The translations under genes were made by a program, and so were the position numbers. From SURF-32 sp964648365 (GTDB lineage: Bacteria; Planctomycetota; Phycisphaerae; UBA1845), in the NCBI GenBank assembly GCA_964648365.1, contig CAZYLK010000003.1, positions 11,787-75,786 on the forward strand: a DNA stretch of 64,000 nt, written 5' to 3'. The notes beneath the pieces were generated by a model. That model was given only the letters and a program-made list of their open reading frames with translations. It was not told the origin of the DNA and ran no database searches. Positions 37,392 to 46,367 of this stretch are shown here, one piece after another (the first letter of the stretch is position 1; each line of letters begins with the position of its first letter).

Positions 37392-37545
37392 GAGCCGCGG
37401 GCTTCAGCCCGCGCGGTGTTTCGAGCGAAGGAATCCTACGGTCGGCGTCACGCTTGCACATCCCGCTTTGCAGATGAACCGCTCACTCCGACGGAAAGTG
37501 TGATCCGTTCGCGAAGCTCCGCGCGGGCTGAAGCCGCGCGGCTCG
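37392..37545. repeat. Inverted doublet of the GGGCTTCAGCCC palindrome
   Basis: GAGCCGCGGGCTTCAGCCCG (from 37392) and, about 130 bases on, a copy in the opposite orientation, CGCGCGGGCTGAAGCCGCGC (from 37520). Each copy is itself palindromic. The second doublet is at 52376-52539. Confidence 0.85.
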
Positions 37546-37823
37546 CGCAGGATCGTCCCGCGGAGGTATTACGCACCCTCGCCGTCCGCGCCCGCCCGTC
37601 GGCGGAATCTTGTTGACGACGCCCGCCCGGACGGCAAGAATCGCGGCCGCTGTGGCGCTGCTGCCCCTCGCGTCTGCGTCGCGAGCCCGGTCGTTTCCCG
37701 GCCCGCGCCGGCAACCGCTCCGGGAGATGTCCCGCATCGACGCGCGCGAGCCAGGCGAGCGCAGGTGGTGTCGTCGCGCGGCGTCGCCCGCGCGCGGGTG
37801 CTCCTGAACGGAGAGCGGGGACG

Positions 37824-38258
37824 ATGTTGTATCCCGAAATCAGCGTGGACGAAGCAAAGCAGCGGATGGACGAGGACGATTCGATCGTCTTCCTCGACGT
37901 ACGCACCGAAGCCGAATTCGATGCGGGTCACGTTCCAGGGGCGCTGAACGTGCCGATCAAAATCGACGATCCTGCGACCCGGCAGCGGATCACCAACCCG
38001 GACTTCCTGGCGGTCGCCGCGGCCGTGGTGCCGAAGCAGGCGAGTATCATCTGCGGCTGCAAGACCGGCGGCCGGTCGGGCATGGCCACGCAACTTCTTC
38101 TGCAGGCGGGCTTCACCGACGTGACGAACATGGACGGCGGCTTCGTGGGCAAGCCGGATGCCGCCGGCTGGTCGGAACAGGGCTACCCCATCAGCCTCGA
38201 CACCGACGACGGCCGCGACTACGCCACGTTGCGGCGCCGGTGGCAGTCGGGCACGTAA
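37824..38258 (+). CDS. Rhodanese-like domain protein
   Basis: This is a single rhodanese domain of 144 residues: ISVDEAKQRM, FLDVRTEAEFDAGHVPGALN, then the active-site loop CGCKTGGRS, in which the second cysteine of the CxC pair is at the usual nucleophile position, and TNMDGGF. Such proteins carry persulfide sulfur or act as sulfur-transfer partners. There is no signal peptide, so it is cytoplasmic. No sulfur-metabolism gene is beside it. The following ECF sigma factor is 295 bases downstream on the same strand. Confidence 0.9.
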   Translation: MLYPEISVDEAKQRMDEDDSIVFLDVRTEAEFDAGHVPGALNVPIKIDDPATRQRITNPDFLAVAAAVVPKQASIICGCKTGGRSGMATQLLLQAGFTDVTNMDGGFVGKPDAAGWSEQGYPISLDTDDGRDYATLRRRWQSGT

Positions 38259-38553
38259 GGCGCAGGCCACGTTCGAGGCCGGTCGACGGCGGCGGTGGGT
38301 CCGGCGAGGCGACCCGCCCAAGCCCGTCCAGCACCCGGCGAATCAGACAGCCGAGGCCGGCGGCCGCGCAGCCCGTCCGCGCGACGCCTCCAGCCCAATC
38401 GCCATCGCGGCAGCCGGTCGTTCGTTACCGGACACTCGTTTTTCTCTAATAATCCGTAGCGCCGACCGTTATCAGGGTGGCCATCGGCGTGTCGTCGGCC
38501 GGCTGACGGCGAAGACAGCCGGCGCCCTCGCGGGCAGGTTCGACGGAGCGTCC

Positions 38554-39225
38554 ATGACAGAGGCGAAGCCGACAGATCGGCAGGCATGGATCAGGGCGGC
38601 CCTCGATGAGCACGGGGCGGCGCTGCTGCGGTATGCCGCGCACATCACCGGCGACGCCGACGCCGCCCGCGACGTGGTGCAGGACACGTTCCTGCGGTTG
38701 CTGCGGCAGGGGCCGAGCGCCGATGCGAGTCCTGCGGCCGGCGGCGAGCGCGACGTTCGGCGAACGTCGGCGAACGAGGGGCCACGTTGCCCGATCAGTG
38801 CAGATGCCGGCGCCGGCACAGCGCCGCCGGGTGACGCGGCATCGCTGAACGGACACACGGCCGCGTGGCTGTTTACCGTCTGTCGCAACAGGGCGCTGGA
38901 TATGCGTCGCAAGGAGTCGCGGATGATCGCTGTCAGTACGAGCGCCGGATCGATGGCCACGCCGCTGGAGTTGAAACCGGCCTGCGAGCCGCCGCCCTCG
39001 GCCGCGATGGAGCGCGAAGAATCCACCGGCAGCGTGCTGGCCCAACTCGCCCGCTTGCCGGATTCGCAGCAGGAGGTCGTGCGACTGCGGTTCCACGGCG
39101 GGCTGACGTATCGGCAGATCGCCGAGGTCACCGGCCTGACGGTGACGAATGTCGGGTTCCTGTTGCACACGGCACTGAAGACGCTGCGGGCGAGATTGAG
39201 CGAGGCGGAGGGGGGCGCGGCGTAA
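38554..39225 (+). CDS. ECF-type RNA polymerase sigma factor
   Basis: The 223-residue protein has region 2 (ALLRYAAHITGDADAARDVV, QDTFLRLLRQ, then TAAWLFTVCRNRALDMRRKE) and region 4 (LARLPDSQQEVVRLRFHGGL, TYRQIAEVTGLTVTNVGFLL). It is unusual in having a low-complexity insert of about 45 residues (GPSADASPAAGGERDVRRTS onwards) between helices 2.2 and 2.3/2.4. MTEAKPTDRQ at 38554 is the start. The downstream gene begins with an anti-sigma-like domain and continues as a von Willebrand protein, so the pair probably forms a regulatory unit. It is 282 bases from that gene, the gap being filled by repeats. Confidence 0.9.
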   Translation: MTEAKPTDRQAWIRAALDEHGAALLRYAAHITGDADAARDVVQDTFLRLLRQGPSADASPAAGGERDVRRTSANEGPRCPISADAGAGTAPPGDAASLNGHTAAWLFTVCRNRALDMRRKESRMIAVSTSAGSMATPLELKPACEPPPSAAMEREESTGSVLAQLARLPDSQQEVVRLRFHGGLTYRQIAEVTGLTVTNVGFLLHTALKTLRARLSEAEGGAA

Positions 39226-39292
39226 TGCGATTTCGACGTGCGATTTCCGTGCCTCGGCCTGCTGACGCCGGGGCGACGGGTGGTGTGAAGGG

Positions 39293-39444
39293 TGGCACTG
39301 GTGCCACTGGTGCCACTGGTGCCACTGCTCTTGCGCAGTGCAGCGGTTGGAGATGACGAACCCCCACTGCTCAAGAGCAGTGGCACCCTGGCCTGGCACC
39401 TGGTGGTGATCATCGACATGCACTGCTCAAAGAGCAGTGGCACG
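39293..39444. repeat. Tandem TGCCACTGG units and CACTGCTC..GAGCAGTG palindromes
   Basis: Three direct copies of TGCCACTGG are followed by CACTGCTCTTGCGCAGTG, then CACTGCTCAAGAGCAGTGG and CACTGCTCAAAGAGCAGTGG. The outer GTGGCAC sequence matches the palindromes before uvrB and at 30.97 kb, although the stem core is different. The repeats fill the gap between the sigma factor and its partner gene. Confidence 0.85.
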
Positions 39445-39507
39445 GAAAGCAGCGGCACGCCGAAACGACGCCAGCGGGCATCGCGGCGGCTGCATAGGAA
39501 GATTGAT

Positions 39508-42336
39508 ATGACTATTCACGAAAACGATCCGAAACTGACCGCCTATGCATTGGGCGAACTCGATGGCGCCGAGCGGGCGGAGGTCGAAGCGGCCATCGCC
39601 GACAATCCGGCGCTATTTGCCGAAGTCGAGGCCATCCGCGCCACGGCCGCGTTGGTCGAAACGGAATTGGCCGCCGACGCGGCGACGACGCTGACGGCCG
39701 CACACAGGGCGACGATCGAACACGCACTCGGGCAGCATGCGACGATGACTCTGCACGACGACGCGCACGGCGTAACCCCCTTCCCACCGCCGCTGCGGCT
39801 GCGACACGTCATCCCGGCCGCGCTGGCGGCGTGCCTGCTGCTGGCGGTGGGGGTGGCGTATGAGCGGTTCTACGAGCCGACGCCATTGGGGCTCGTGGCA
39901 TGCGGTCCCGGATTCGTTGAGCCCGGCGTGGGGCGACCGATCTTTGAGGGTATCGATTTTGAGGGCGACCAGTTCGCAGATGCACGGGGCTCCGGAAGAC
40001 GCGGCTACGACCAACTCGCTCGGCTCGCAACGCGCTTCGACGAGCTGAACAGCAGGCCGGACGGCGCGGCAGCTAAGACGAGCGCGATCGCGGACGAAGA
40101 GTCCGACGCAGCGGGGGGCGCGGCTGCTGAATCGATGCCGTTCGACATCTTCAACGAGACGGTTGATGACGCGCTGGGTGACGGCGTCGCCGCGGGCGAC
40201 GTGAATCTGGACGGATTGGCGTCCGCTCTAGGTGGCGATCCATGGCCCCAGCTCCCCGACATGGATCCGAACACGGCCTGGAACGCCGACATCGATCCAA
40301 ACAACAACTGGGTCGCACGTCGGCAGGAGCGGCACGTATCGCTGGTTGGGAAAGGTGATGGTCAGTCCGCCGCGCTCGTCGACAATCCCAGGGACGCAAC
40401 AGGCGAGGGCCGCGAGCGATACTGGGCCTGGTCGCAATCGGCACCGAAAGGACCCCTTGATTCGCCGAGCCTCGGGCTCGTCTTGCAGCGTACGAACGAT
40501 GACGAGAACCTCGAAGGCCGCCCGCCGCAGCAGCGAGCCTATCCATTTCAGTTTGATCCGTTACCCGACTTCGACCCGGCGGCCCTCAAGGGCGATTGGA
40601 CGTCGACGGTTGCAGACTACGTTACGCCCGGCGAACGGTTCATCGATGTGGACGGTGATCGCAGGTGGGATGGCGTCGAAATGGATCGGCACCAACTGCA
40701 CATGGACCCGTCCGAACTCGCCGGTCGCTCCGACCTCATGTTCGGCTTAACCGAAGTTGCTGAGCCGTTCCGAGACATGGAGTACGTGGAAGCCCATGCC
40801 GCCGCCGGCCTGCACTCCCTGGGCTATCTAGAGGCCGTCGGCAAGTCGCTTTCGGGCGCGAGATTCTACGGATTCGACCCGACCACCCGCGCCTCCTATG
40901 CCCCCGCGACGCACAACCCCTTCAAGCGCGTCGCCGACGAACCGCTGTCCACGTTTTCCATCGACGTAGACACGGCCGCCTACGCCAATGTCCGCCGCTA
41001 TCTGAACGACGGCCTGATGCCGCCGCCGGATGCGGTGCGTGTCGAGGAAATGGTCAACTATTTCAACTATGACTATCCGATCCCCGACGAGCAGCATCCC
41101 TTCTCCGTGACGGTGGACGTGGCCGAGGCGCCGTGGAAGCCGCAGCATCGGCTGGTCCGCATCGGGCTGAAGGGCTACGAGATGACCTACGACCAGCGGC
41201 CGGCGTCGAACCTGGTGTTTCTGCTCGACGTGTCCGGCTCGATGGAAGCGCCCAACAAGATCGACCTGGTGAAGGAATCGCTCCGCATGTTCGTTGCGCA
41301 GCTCGACCAGTACGATCGCGTCGCGATGGTCGTCTACGCCGGGGCGTCCGGCCTGGTGCTCGACTCGACCACGGCCGACAACCAGCAGGTGATTCTCGAC
41401 GCCCTGGAGCGGCTCGAATCCGGCGGTTCGACCAACGGCGGGGCGGGTATCGAACTGGCCTACACCGTCGCGATGGACAACTTCATCGAAGGCGGCACCA
41501 ACCGCGTCATCCTGGCCACCGACGGCGACTTCAACGTCGGCACGACCGGGCAGGGCGAATTGCAGCGGCTGATAGAAGAGAAGGCCAAAACGGGCGTCTT
41601 CCTGAGCGTGCTCGGCTTCGGTTTTGACAACTTGCAGGACGACACGCTGGAGACGCTGGCCGACAAGGGCAACGGCAACTACGCCTACATCGATACGCTC
41701 GGCGAGGCCCGCAAGGTGCTGGTCGATCAGATGGACGGCACCATCAACACGATCGCCAAGGATGTGAAGATTCAGGTCGAGTTCAACCCGGCCGCGGTGG
41801 CGGCGTATCGGTTGATCGGCTACGAAAACCGCGTCCTTGCCAATCAGGATTTCAACGATGACACCAAGGACGCGGGCGAGATCGGCGCGGGGCACACGGT
41901 CACCGCGCTCTATGAGGTTGTTCCCGCCGGTCTGGCGTCAGAACCTGACGTGGCTGCCGGCCTGCCGGTCGTCGATCCGCTCAAGTATCAGGAAGCCAAG
42001 GAACTCGCCCCGGCCGCCGGCAGCGGTGAACTGCTCACGGTCAAGCTGCGTTACAAGGAGCCGGACGGCGACGTGAGTCAACTCATCGAGAAGCCCGTTG
42101 TGGACGCCGGCCTGTCGTTGGCCGAGGCCTCGCCCGACTTCACCTTCGCGGCCGCGGTGGCGTCCTTCGGCATGATCCTCCGCGGCTCGCCGCATGCGGG
42201 GGATGCGACGTATGATTTCGTCTACGAACTCGCGCAGGCGGGCGTCGGCGACGATCCGTTCGGCTACCGGGCGGAGTTTCTCGGGCTGGTGGAGAGCGCG
42301 AGGAACATCGCGAGGCTGCTGCCGGAAGGTGAGTAG
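39508..42336 (+). CDS. Anti-sigma-like / YfbK-type von Willebrand factor A membrane protein
   Basis: The 942-residue protein starts MTIHENDPKLTAYALGELDG, like the N-terminal domain of putative anti-sigma factors, but without zinc ligands. A membrane segment lies near residues 102-121 (HVIPAALAACLLLAVGVAYE). After a long linker it has the YfbK N-terminal motif (NPFKRVADEPLSTFSIDVDT, EEMVNYFNYDYP), then a von Willebrand A domain with the metal site D574-V-S-G-S in LLDVSGSM and TDGDFNVG, and the YfbK C-terminal domain (VKIQVEFNPAAVAAYRLIGY). The N-terminus should bind the sigma factor at 38554 while the A domain faces outside. ATG at 39508 has GGAAG upstream. Confidence 0.88.
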   Translation: MTIHENDPKLTAYALGELDGAERAEVEAAIADNPALFAEVEAIRATAALVETELAADAATTLTAAHRATIEHALGQHATMTLHDDAHGVTPFPPPLRLRHVIPAALAACLLLAVGVAYERFYEPTPLGLVACGPGFVEPGVGRPIFEGIDFEGDQFADARGSGRRGYDQLARLATRFDELNSRPDGAAAKTSAIADEESDAAGGAAAESMPFDIFNETVDDALGDGVAAGDVNLDGLASALGGDPWPQLPDMDPNTAWNADIDPNNNWVARRQERHVSLVGKGDGQSAALVDNPRDATGEGRERYWAWSQSAPKGPLDSPSLGLVLQRTNDDENLEGRPPQQRAYPFQFDPLPDFDPAALKGDWTSTVADYVTPGERFIDVDGDRRWDGVEMDRHQLHMDPSELAGRSDLMFGLTEVAEPFRDMEYVEAHAAAGLHSLGYLEAVGKSLSGARFYGFDPTTRASYAPATHNPFKRVADEPLSTFSIDVDTAAYANVRRYLNDGLMPPPDAVRVEEMVNYFNYDYPIPDEQHPFSVTVDVAEAPWKPQHRLVRIGLKGYEMTYDQRPASNLVFLLDVSGSMEAPNKIDLVKESLRMFVAQLDQYDRVAMVVYAGASGLVLDSTTADNQQVILDALERLESGGSTNGGAGIELAYTVAMDNFIEGGTNRVILATDGDFNVGTTGQGELQRLIEEKAKTGVFLSVLGFGFDNLQDDTLETLADKGNGNYAYIDTLGEARKVLVDQMDGTINTIAKDVKIQVEFNPAAVAAYRLIGYENRVLANQDFNDDTKDAGEIGAGHTVTALYEVVPAGLASEPDVAAGLPVVDPLKYQEAKELAPAAGSGELLTVKLRYKEPDGDVSQLIEKPVVDAGLSLAEASPDFTFAAAVASFGMILRGSPHAGDATYDFVYELAQAGVGDDPFGYRAEFLGLVESARNIARLLPEGE

Positions 42337-42354
42337 CGGGGACATCCGAGTGTA

Positions 42355-42470
42355 GCGCCGGCCTCCAGCCGGTAATCGTATGTGACACCGGCACGCCGGG
42401 GTTCCTGTGGCAGCGCCTGCTCCGTCGGCGGGCGCGATCCGCCACACTCCCGGCTTGAAAGCCGGAGCTC
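42355..42470. repeat. Cluster of CCGG-type palindromes
   Basis: CCGGCCTCCAGCCGG, a GACACCGGCACGCCGGGGTT unit and CCGGCTTGAAAGCCGGAGCT are found within 120 bases after the von Willebrand gene. Downstream, 42497-42560 carries CTTCGTGCCTTCGTGCCTTC-type direct repeats. Confidence 0.7.
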
Positions 42471-42581
42471 AGGGGGTCCGCACGGTCTTCCCCTTCGTGG
42501 CTTCGTCGCTTCTTCCCTCCCCTCCGTGCCTTCGTGCCTTCGTGCCTTCTCCCCCCTCATTCCCTCATCCCCTGCCCCCGC

Positions 42582-42587
42582 TATAAT
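42582..42587 (+). promoter_or_regulatory. Perfect -10 box, leaderless MoxR gene
   Basis: TATAAT lies 8 bases before the ATG of the MoxR gene, so transcription would begin at or within a base or two of the start codon and there is no room for a ribosome-binding site. No clear -35 box lies upstream in the pyrimidine-rich repeat. Confidence 0.6.
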
Positions 42588-42594
42588 CTCCGCC

Positions 42595-43590
42595 ATGCAA
42601 TCAGCGACGACCACGACGACGGACGCCGAGGCCGCAGCGCCGAACATCGACATGGACCGGGCACAGCGCTTGCTGGGCGAGCTGCGCGACAACATCGAGC
42701 GCGTGTTCGTTGGCAAGCCGGAGGCCGTGTCGCATCTGCTCATCGCGCTGCTGGCCCGCGGGCACATCCTGATCGAGGACATGCCGGGCGTGGGCAAGAC
42801 GATTCTGGCCCGCTCGCTGGCGATGAGCATCGACTGTTCGTTCAACCGGGTGCAGCTTACGCCGGACCTGCTGCCTTCGGACATCGTCGGCGTCAGCATC
42901 TACAACGATCGGACGCAGTCGTTCGAGTTCGTCAAAGGCCCGATCTTTACGCACGTACTGCTGGCCGACGAGATCAACCGCACGACGCCGCGCACCCAGG
43001 CGGCGCTGCTGGAATCCATGAGCGAGTCGCAGGTGACCGTCGATGGCCGGACTTACCTGCTCGACCGCCCGTTCATGGTCGTCGCGACGCAGAACCCGCA
43101 CGATTTCGAGGGCACTTACTTCCTTCCCGAAAGCCAGCTTGACCGGTTCACCATTCGTCTGTCAATCGGCTATCCCGCGCGCGAGTTCGAGCGCACGATC
43201 CTGCGCTCGCAGCCCGGGACGAACGTGCTGCCGCGGCTCAAACCGGTGATGCACCGCGACGACGTGGTGGCGCTGCAGGACGTGGCCGCGGCCGTGCGCA
43301 TGGACGATTCGCTGATCGAGTACATTCTGGAGATCGCCTCGCGCACGCGCGATCACGAAATGCTGCAAGCCGGCGTCTCGCCGCGCGGCTCGCTGGCGCT
43401 GTCACGCGCGGCGCAGGCGGCCGCCCTGCTCGACGGGCGGGATTACGTCATCCCGGATGATGTGAAGGATCTGGTGGTGCCGGTCTTCGCGCATCGCGTC
43501 ACGGGCAAGTCCTACATGCAGGATGGGCAGCTTGCCGAGACGGAGAACATTCTCCGCACCATCCTGGACGAGACTGCCGTGCCGACGTGA
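42595..43590 (+). CDS. MoxR-family AAA+ ATPase
   Basis: The 331-residue protein is a full MoxR ATPase: Walker A PGVGKT at about 64-69, Walker B LLADEINR, sensor 1 VVATQNP, the MoxR helix and GTYFLPESQLDRF, and C-terminal lid RGSLALSRAAQAAALL. MoxR proteins act as chaperone-like partners of von Willebrand A proteins, and one lies immediately upstream (39508-42336). A DUF58 gene, usually next in such clusters, is missing here; the next gene is on the opposite strand. The start MQSATTTTT follows a -10 box at such short distance that the message is probably leaderless. Confidence 0.95.
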   Translation: MQSATTTTTDAEAAAPNIDMDRAQRLLGELRDNIERVFVGKPEAVSHLLIALLARGHILIEDMPGVGKTILARSLAMSIDCSFNRVQLTPDLLPSDIVGVSIYNDRTQSFEFVKGPIFTHVLLADEINRTTPRTQAALLESMSESQVTVDGRTYLLDRPFMVVATQNPHDFEGTYFLPESQLDRFTIRLSIGYPAREFERTILRSQPGTNVLPRLKPVMHRDDVVALQDVAAAVRMDDSLIEYILEIASRTRDHEMLQAGVSPRGSLALSRAAQAAALLDGRDYVIPDDVKDLVVPVFAHRVTGKSYMQDGQLAETENILRTILDETAVPT

Positions 43591-43605
43591 CGGGCGCCGA
43601 GTGGA

Positions 43606-45531
43606 TCAATCCGCGGCGGTTTCCTTGAATCGCAGCGACAGACGCGACGTGGAGAGGCGGCCGCCCGATTCATCCGTGCTCAATCCGGCGAACTCGAACT
43701 GACGGCACAGTTGCAGGAAATCGCGCAATGCCGCCTCCGCATCGACCGGCTGCGGTTGCGGGCGAAGCTGCACCTCGATGAAGCCGGCGTTACGCAGGAT
43801 GCGCAGCCGCGGACCCGTCGCGGCCGGCGAAGCCTCCAGCAGCCGGCGCAGGTGGGCGTTCGTATCGGCGAGCGACAGCATGGTGCCGTCGACGCCGACG
43901 ATGCGGTCGCCCGGCTTGAGCAGCCCGGCAGCGGGACCGTTGGGGTAGACCTGTTCGATCACGACGACGCCGGGATCGTTGCGGACGCGCACGGCGATGC
44001 CAAGCCGGCGCTGACCGGCCGGGGTGGACGCTCCGGCATTGATGAAGTTCGCCAGGCGATGGTCGTCGCGCTGCCACGCGGTGATGCAGGCCGCGGCCAT
44101 CGCCGGTTGCACGAACGCGAACGTCTGGCTGTGCGCCAGGCGCCAGAGCTGGCGGCGAAACTCGGGCTGAAGTTCGATCGCGGGGGCCAACCCGCGACGC
44201 GCGTCGATCAGTCGGCGGAGATAGGAAGCCTGCGACGCGACGATCAGCCATCCGTCCATCACGGCCATGGCCGGTCGCAATTCGCCCGGGAAGCCGATCG
44301 TCCCGGATTCGGTGGAGTAGGTCGCTTCGTTCAGTCGGATTTCCGCGATTGCGACGCCGAGGTGTTCGCTGCGCCCGGTGGCGGCTGCGTCGCTCTGAGG
44401 CGGCGGCGGCGCCACGAGGGCTGCATCCAGCCGCGTACGCATGTGCTCGACGCCGGCGCCGGCATCGACAAGGCGTACCATGACGGCAAACTCGGGGCCG
44501 GCGTCGCCGGGGCCCGCGGCCGGTCCCACGACGGCGATCGTCTCGGTCGACAGCGCGCTGAGGACGTGTGTTCGCAGCGCCTCGGGCTCGAACCAGAGAT
44601 CCAGCAGGGCGACCCACGGCGCGGTTTCTTCGGCGCCGATCGGTCGAAGCGCATGCGCCTCCCGCCAGTTCATCCGACCGGCCCAGGCGAGCACGGTGTC
44701 TTCCGGCAGGCGTGCCATCCGCGACGCGAGTTCCGAGCCCAGGGCCTCCTTGCCGGTTGTCTGGCCCGGCAGGGCGCGCGTCTCGATGTCGATGCGCCCC
44801 GGCAATTCGCGCAGTGCGACCATCGCAACACGAGCGCCGGGCAGGCGCGACAGCAGCGCCGGCAGCGACTGGCCCGGCGAGGGACGCAACACCATCATGC
44901 CGATCAGGCCGGCCGGAACCTCGCCGCTGAGTGTGCGAAAATCAGGATCTGAGGCCAGGGAGTTTCTCTCGCGCCCGCGCATCCGCGTAAAGATTTCATT
45001 GAACAGGTCGTCGCCGTGACCGACGTGATGAATTGCGACCAGTTCGTCGCGGCAGGCGACTTCCAGGCCGCGAGCGAGGAATCGCGTGACGCCGTCCAGC
45101 GTGGCGATGTGCTCGCGATCCGCGGCGCCGAACCAGGTGTTCAGCACGTCCGCGTCATCGAGCCGGATCATGACCACGGAGTCTTCGACCCGATCCCACG
45201 AGCGCGTCGCGAACGCTGCCCGGCAGGGAACGATGGCGTCGAGCGTTTCCTGGCGCGGGACGTTCAGCATCGCGGCCAGCGCCAGCGGCAGTGTAGGGGG
45301 GCGCGGACTGTCCGTGGTGGAAAGCGGAACCAGCCGCCACGCCTGAGCCCGCCGAACGATGTCATCCAGCCTGGCGATGCTTCGCACTTCGACGAACAAC
45401 TCCACGTCGGGCGGCACGAACGGCGCAAAAACGCTGGATCGCGCCGTGCGCGTGTCGACCGGATTCGTCGCGACGGCGCATGCCGCCGCAGCCGACAGCG
45501 TAAGTGCGAAGATCGCGGCGTTTCGAGCCAT
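43606..45531 (-). CDS. Exported protein with C-terminal PDZ domain
   Basis: The 641-residue product begins with a signal peptide (AAIFALTLSAAAACAVA). A long region with repeating strand-helix pattern follows (DVELFVEVRSIARLDDIVRR, GRIDIETRALPGQTTGKEAL), of the secreted DUF3352-like look also seen in the protein at 34540. It ends in a PDZ domain: VVVIEQVYPNGPAAGLLKPG, DRIVGVDGTMLSLADTNAHL, LRILRNAGFIEVQLRP. It has no protease triad, so the PDZ domain may bind C-termini of other exported proteins. Downstream of a sigma/anti-sigma pair on the same strand, it may be part of that regulon. Confidence 0.75.
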   Translation of the reverse strand: MARNAAIFALTLSAAAACAVATNPVDTRTARSSVFAPFVPPDVELFVEVRSIARLDDIVRRAQAWRLVPLSTTDSPRPPTLPLALAAMLNVPRQETLDAIVPCRAAFATRSWDRVEDSVVMIRLDDADVLNTWFGAADREHIATLDGVTRFLARGLEVACRDELVAIHHVGHGDDLFNEIFTRMRGRERNSLASDPDFRTLSGEVPAGLIGMMVLRPSPGQSLPALLSRLPGARVAMVALRELPGRIDIETRALPGQTTGKEALGSELASRMARLPEDTVLAWAGRMNWREAHALRPIGAEETAPWVALLDLWFEPEALRTHVLSALSTETIAVVGPAAGPGDAGPEFAVMVRLVDAGAGVEHMRTRLDAALVAPPPPQSDAAATGRSEHLGVAIAEIRLNEATYSTESGTIGFPGELRPAMAVMDGWLIVASQASYLRRLIDARRGLAPAIELQPEFRRQLWRLAHSQTFAFVQPAMAAACITAWQRDDHRLANFINAGASTPAGQRRLGIAVRVRNDPGVVVIEQVYPNGPAAGLLKPGDRIVGVDGTMLSLADTNAHLRRLLEASPAATGPRLRILRNAGFIEVQLRPQPQPVDAEAALRDFLQLCRQFEFAGLSTDESGGRLSTSRLSLRFKETAAD

Positions 45532-45666
45532 GTTCGTACGTTTCCGTGCGGCCGCCGATCGGCTGCACCTGTTAAGGGCGCAGCCGGGAAGCGTCACAGC
45601 ACCAGTATACACGCGAAGGGGGCCTTGCCGTGAGGACGCCCCCGCCCCCGCGACATCGACGGCAGG

Positions 45667-46287
45667 TTACAGGTCTTCGGTCGCGGGCGCCTTCGGCGGG
45701 CCGGCGGGATCATCCGAAGTTGCCGACTCGCTACTCTTGCTCGGGGTCTGCGCCTCCAGCGAACGGAGCATCTCGGTCATGGCGGCCTCGAAGGACCGCT
45801 GCAGCGACACGCCCAAGTCATGCGTCCGGTTGATGCCGTGCTCGAAGGGCGCCGCCACCCGTTGCCAGTCGGCGGCGGGTCGGTCGACGGCGGCGCCGGA
45901 CGCTGTCGGCGGCTCGTCCAGAGGCCATGGCGCGAACTGGCCGAGCACAGCGGTGGGGCGCTCGCGACCCGGAAGGCTGAACGCGATCGCCAGGACCGCC
46001 GCTGCGGCCGACGACGCAACCCCGTACACCAGCCACCGGCGGCGGCGACCCTGGACCAGCGGCCGCCGTTGTTCCACGCAGGCCAGAAGGCGATCGGTGA
46101 AGTCATCGTCCAGCGCCGGTTCGCCACGGCCGGACGCGATGACCGAGGCCGTCACCTGGGCCAATGCCAGCGCCCGGCCGCAATCCGCACAGCGGACGCA
46201 GTGGGCGGCGACTTCCGAAGCGAGCGCGCCGGCCAGTTCGCCGTCAACGTAGGGGTCAATCAGGTTGAGGACGCGATCACACTGCAT
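45667..46287 (-). CDS. Zinc-finger anti-sigma factor
   Basis: The 206-residue product starts MQCDRVLNLIDPYVDGELAG and has the HCC motif HCVRCADC of zf-HC2 anti-sigma factors. A single membrane segment follows (WLVYGVASSAAAAVLAIAFS at about 86-105), then a long outer Pro/Ala-rich tail. The cytoplasmic domain should hold the ECF sigma factor encoded 80 bases upstream (46368-46988). The tail ends AMTEMLRSLEAQTPSKSSES, with no recognised sensor. The operon order sigma, anti-sigma, PDZ protein is usual for such a locus. Confidence 0.9.
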   Translation of the reverse strand: MQCDRVLNLIDPYVDGELAGALASEVAAHCVRCADCGRALALAQVTASVIASGRGEPALDDDFTDRLLACVEQRRPLVQGRRRRWLVYGVASSAAAAVLAIAFSLPGRERPTAVLGQFAPWPLDEPPTASGAAVDRPAADWQRVAAPFEHGINRTHDLGVSLQRSFEAAMTEMLRSLEAQTPSKSSESATSDDPAGPPKAPATEDL

Positions 46288-46367
46288 AGTGGTTCCGCCG
46301 CGGCAGGCGGCGCCTTCACTTCCCCTCGGTGCGATTTCGGTCCCGCAGCGGAACCGATCACACCGTT

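Noticed and set aside
37448..37906. A 152-codon minus-strand gene before the rhodanese gene
   Set aside because: It is Arg-rich, contains translated repeats and overlaps the start of the rhodanese gene; it has no domain.
39293..39444. CRISPR-like array before the von Willebrand gene
   Set aside because: The repeats are palindromes and 9-base tandem units without regular unique spacers.
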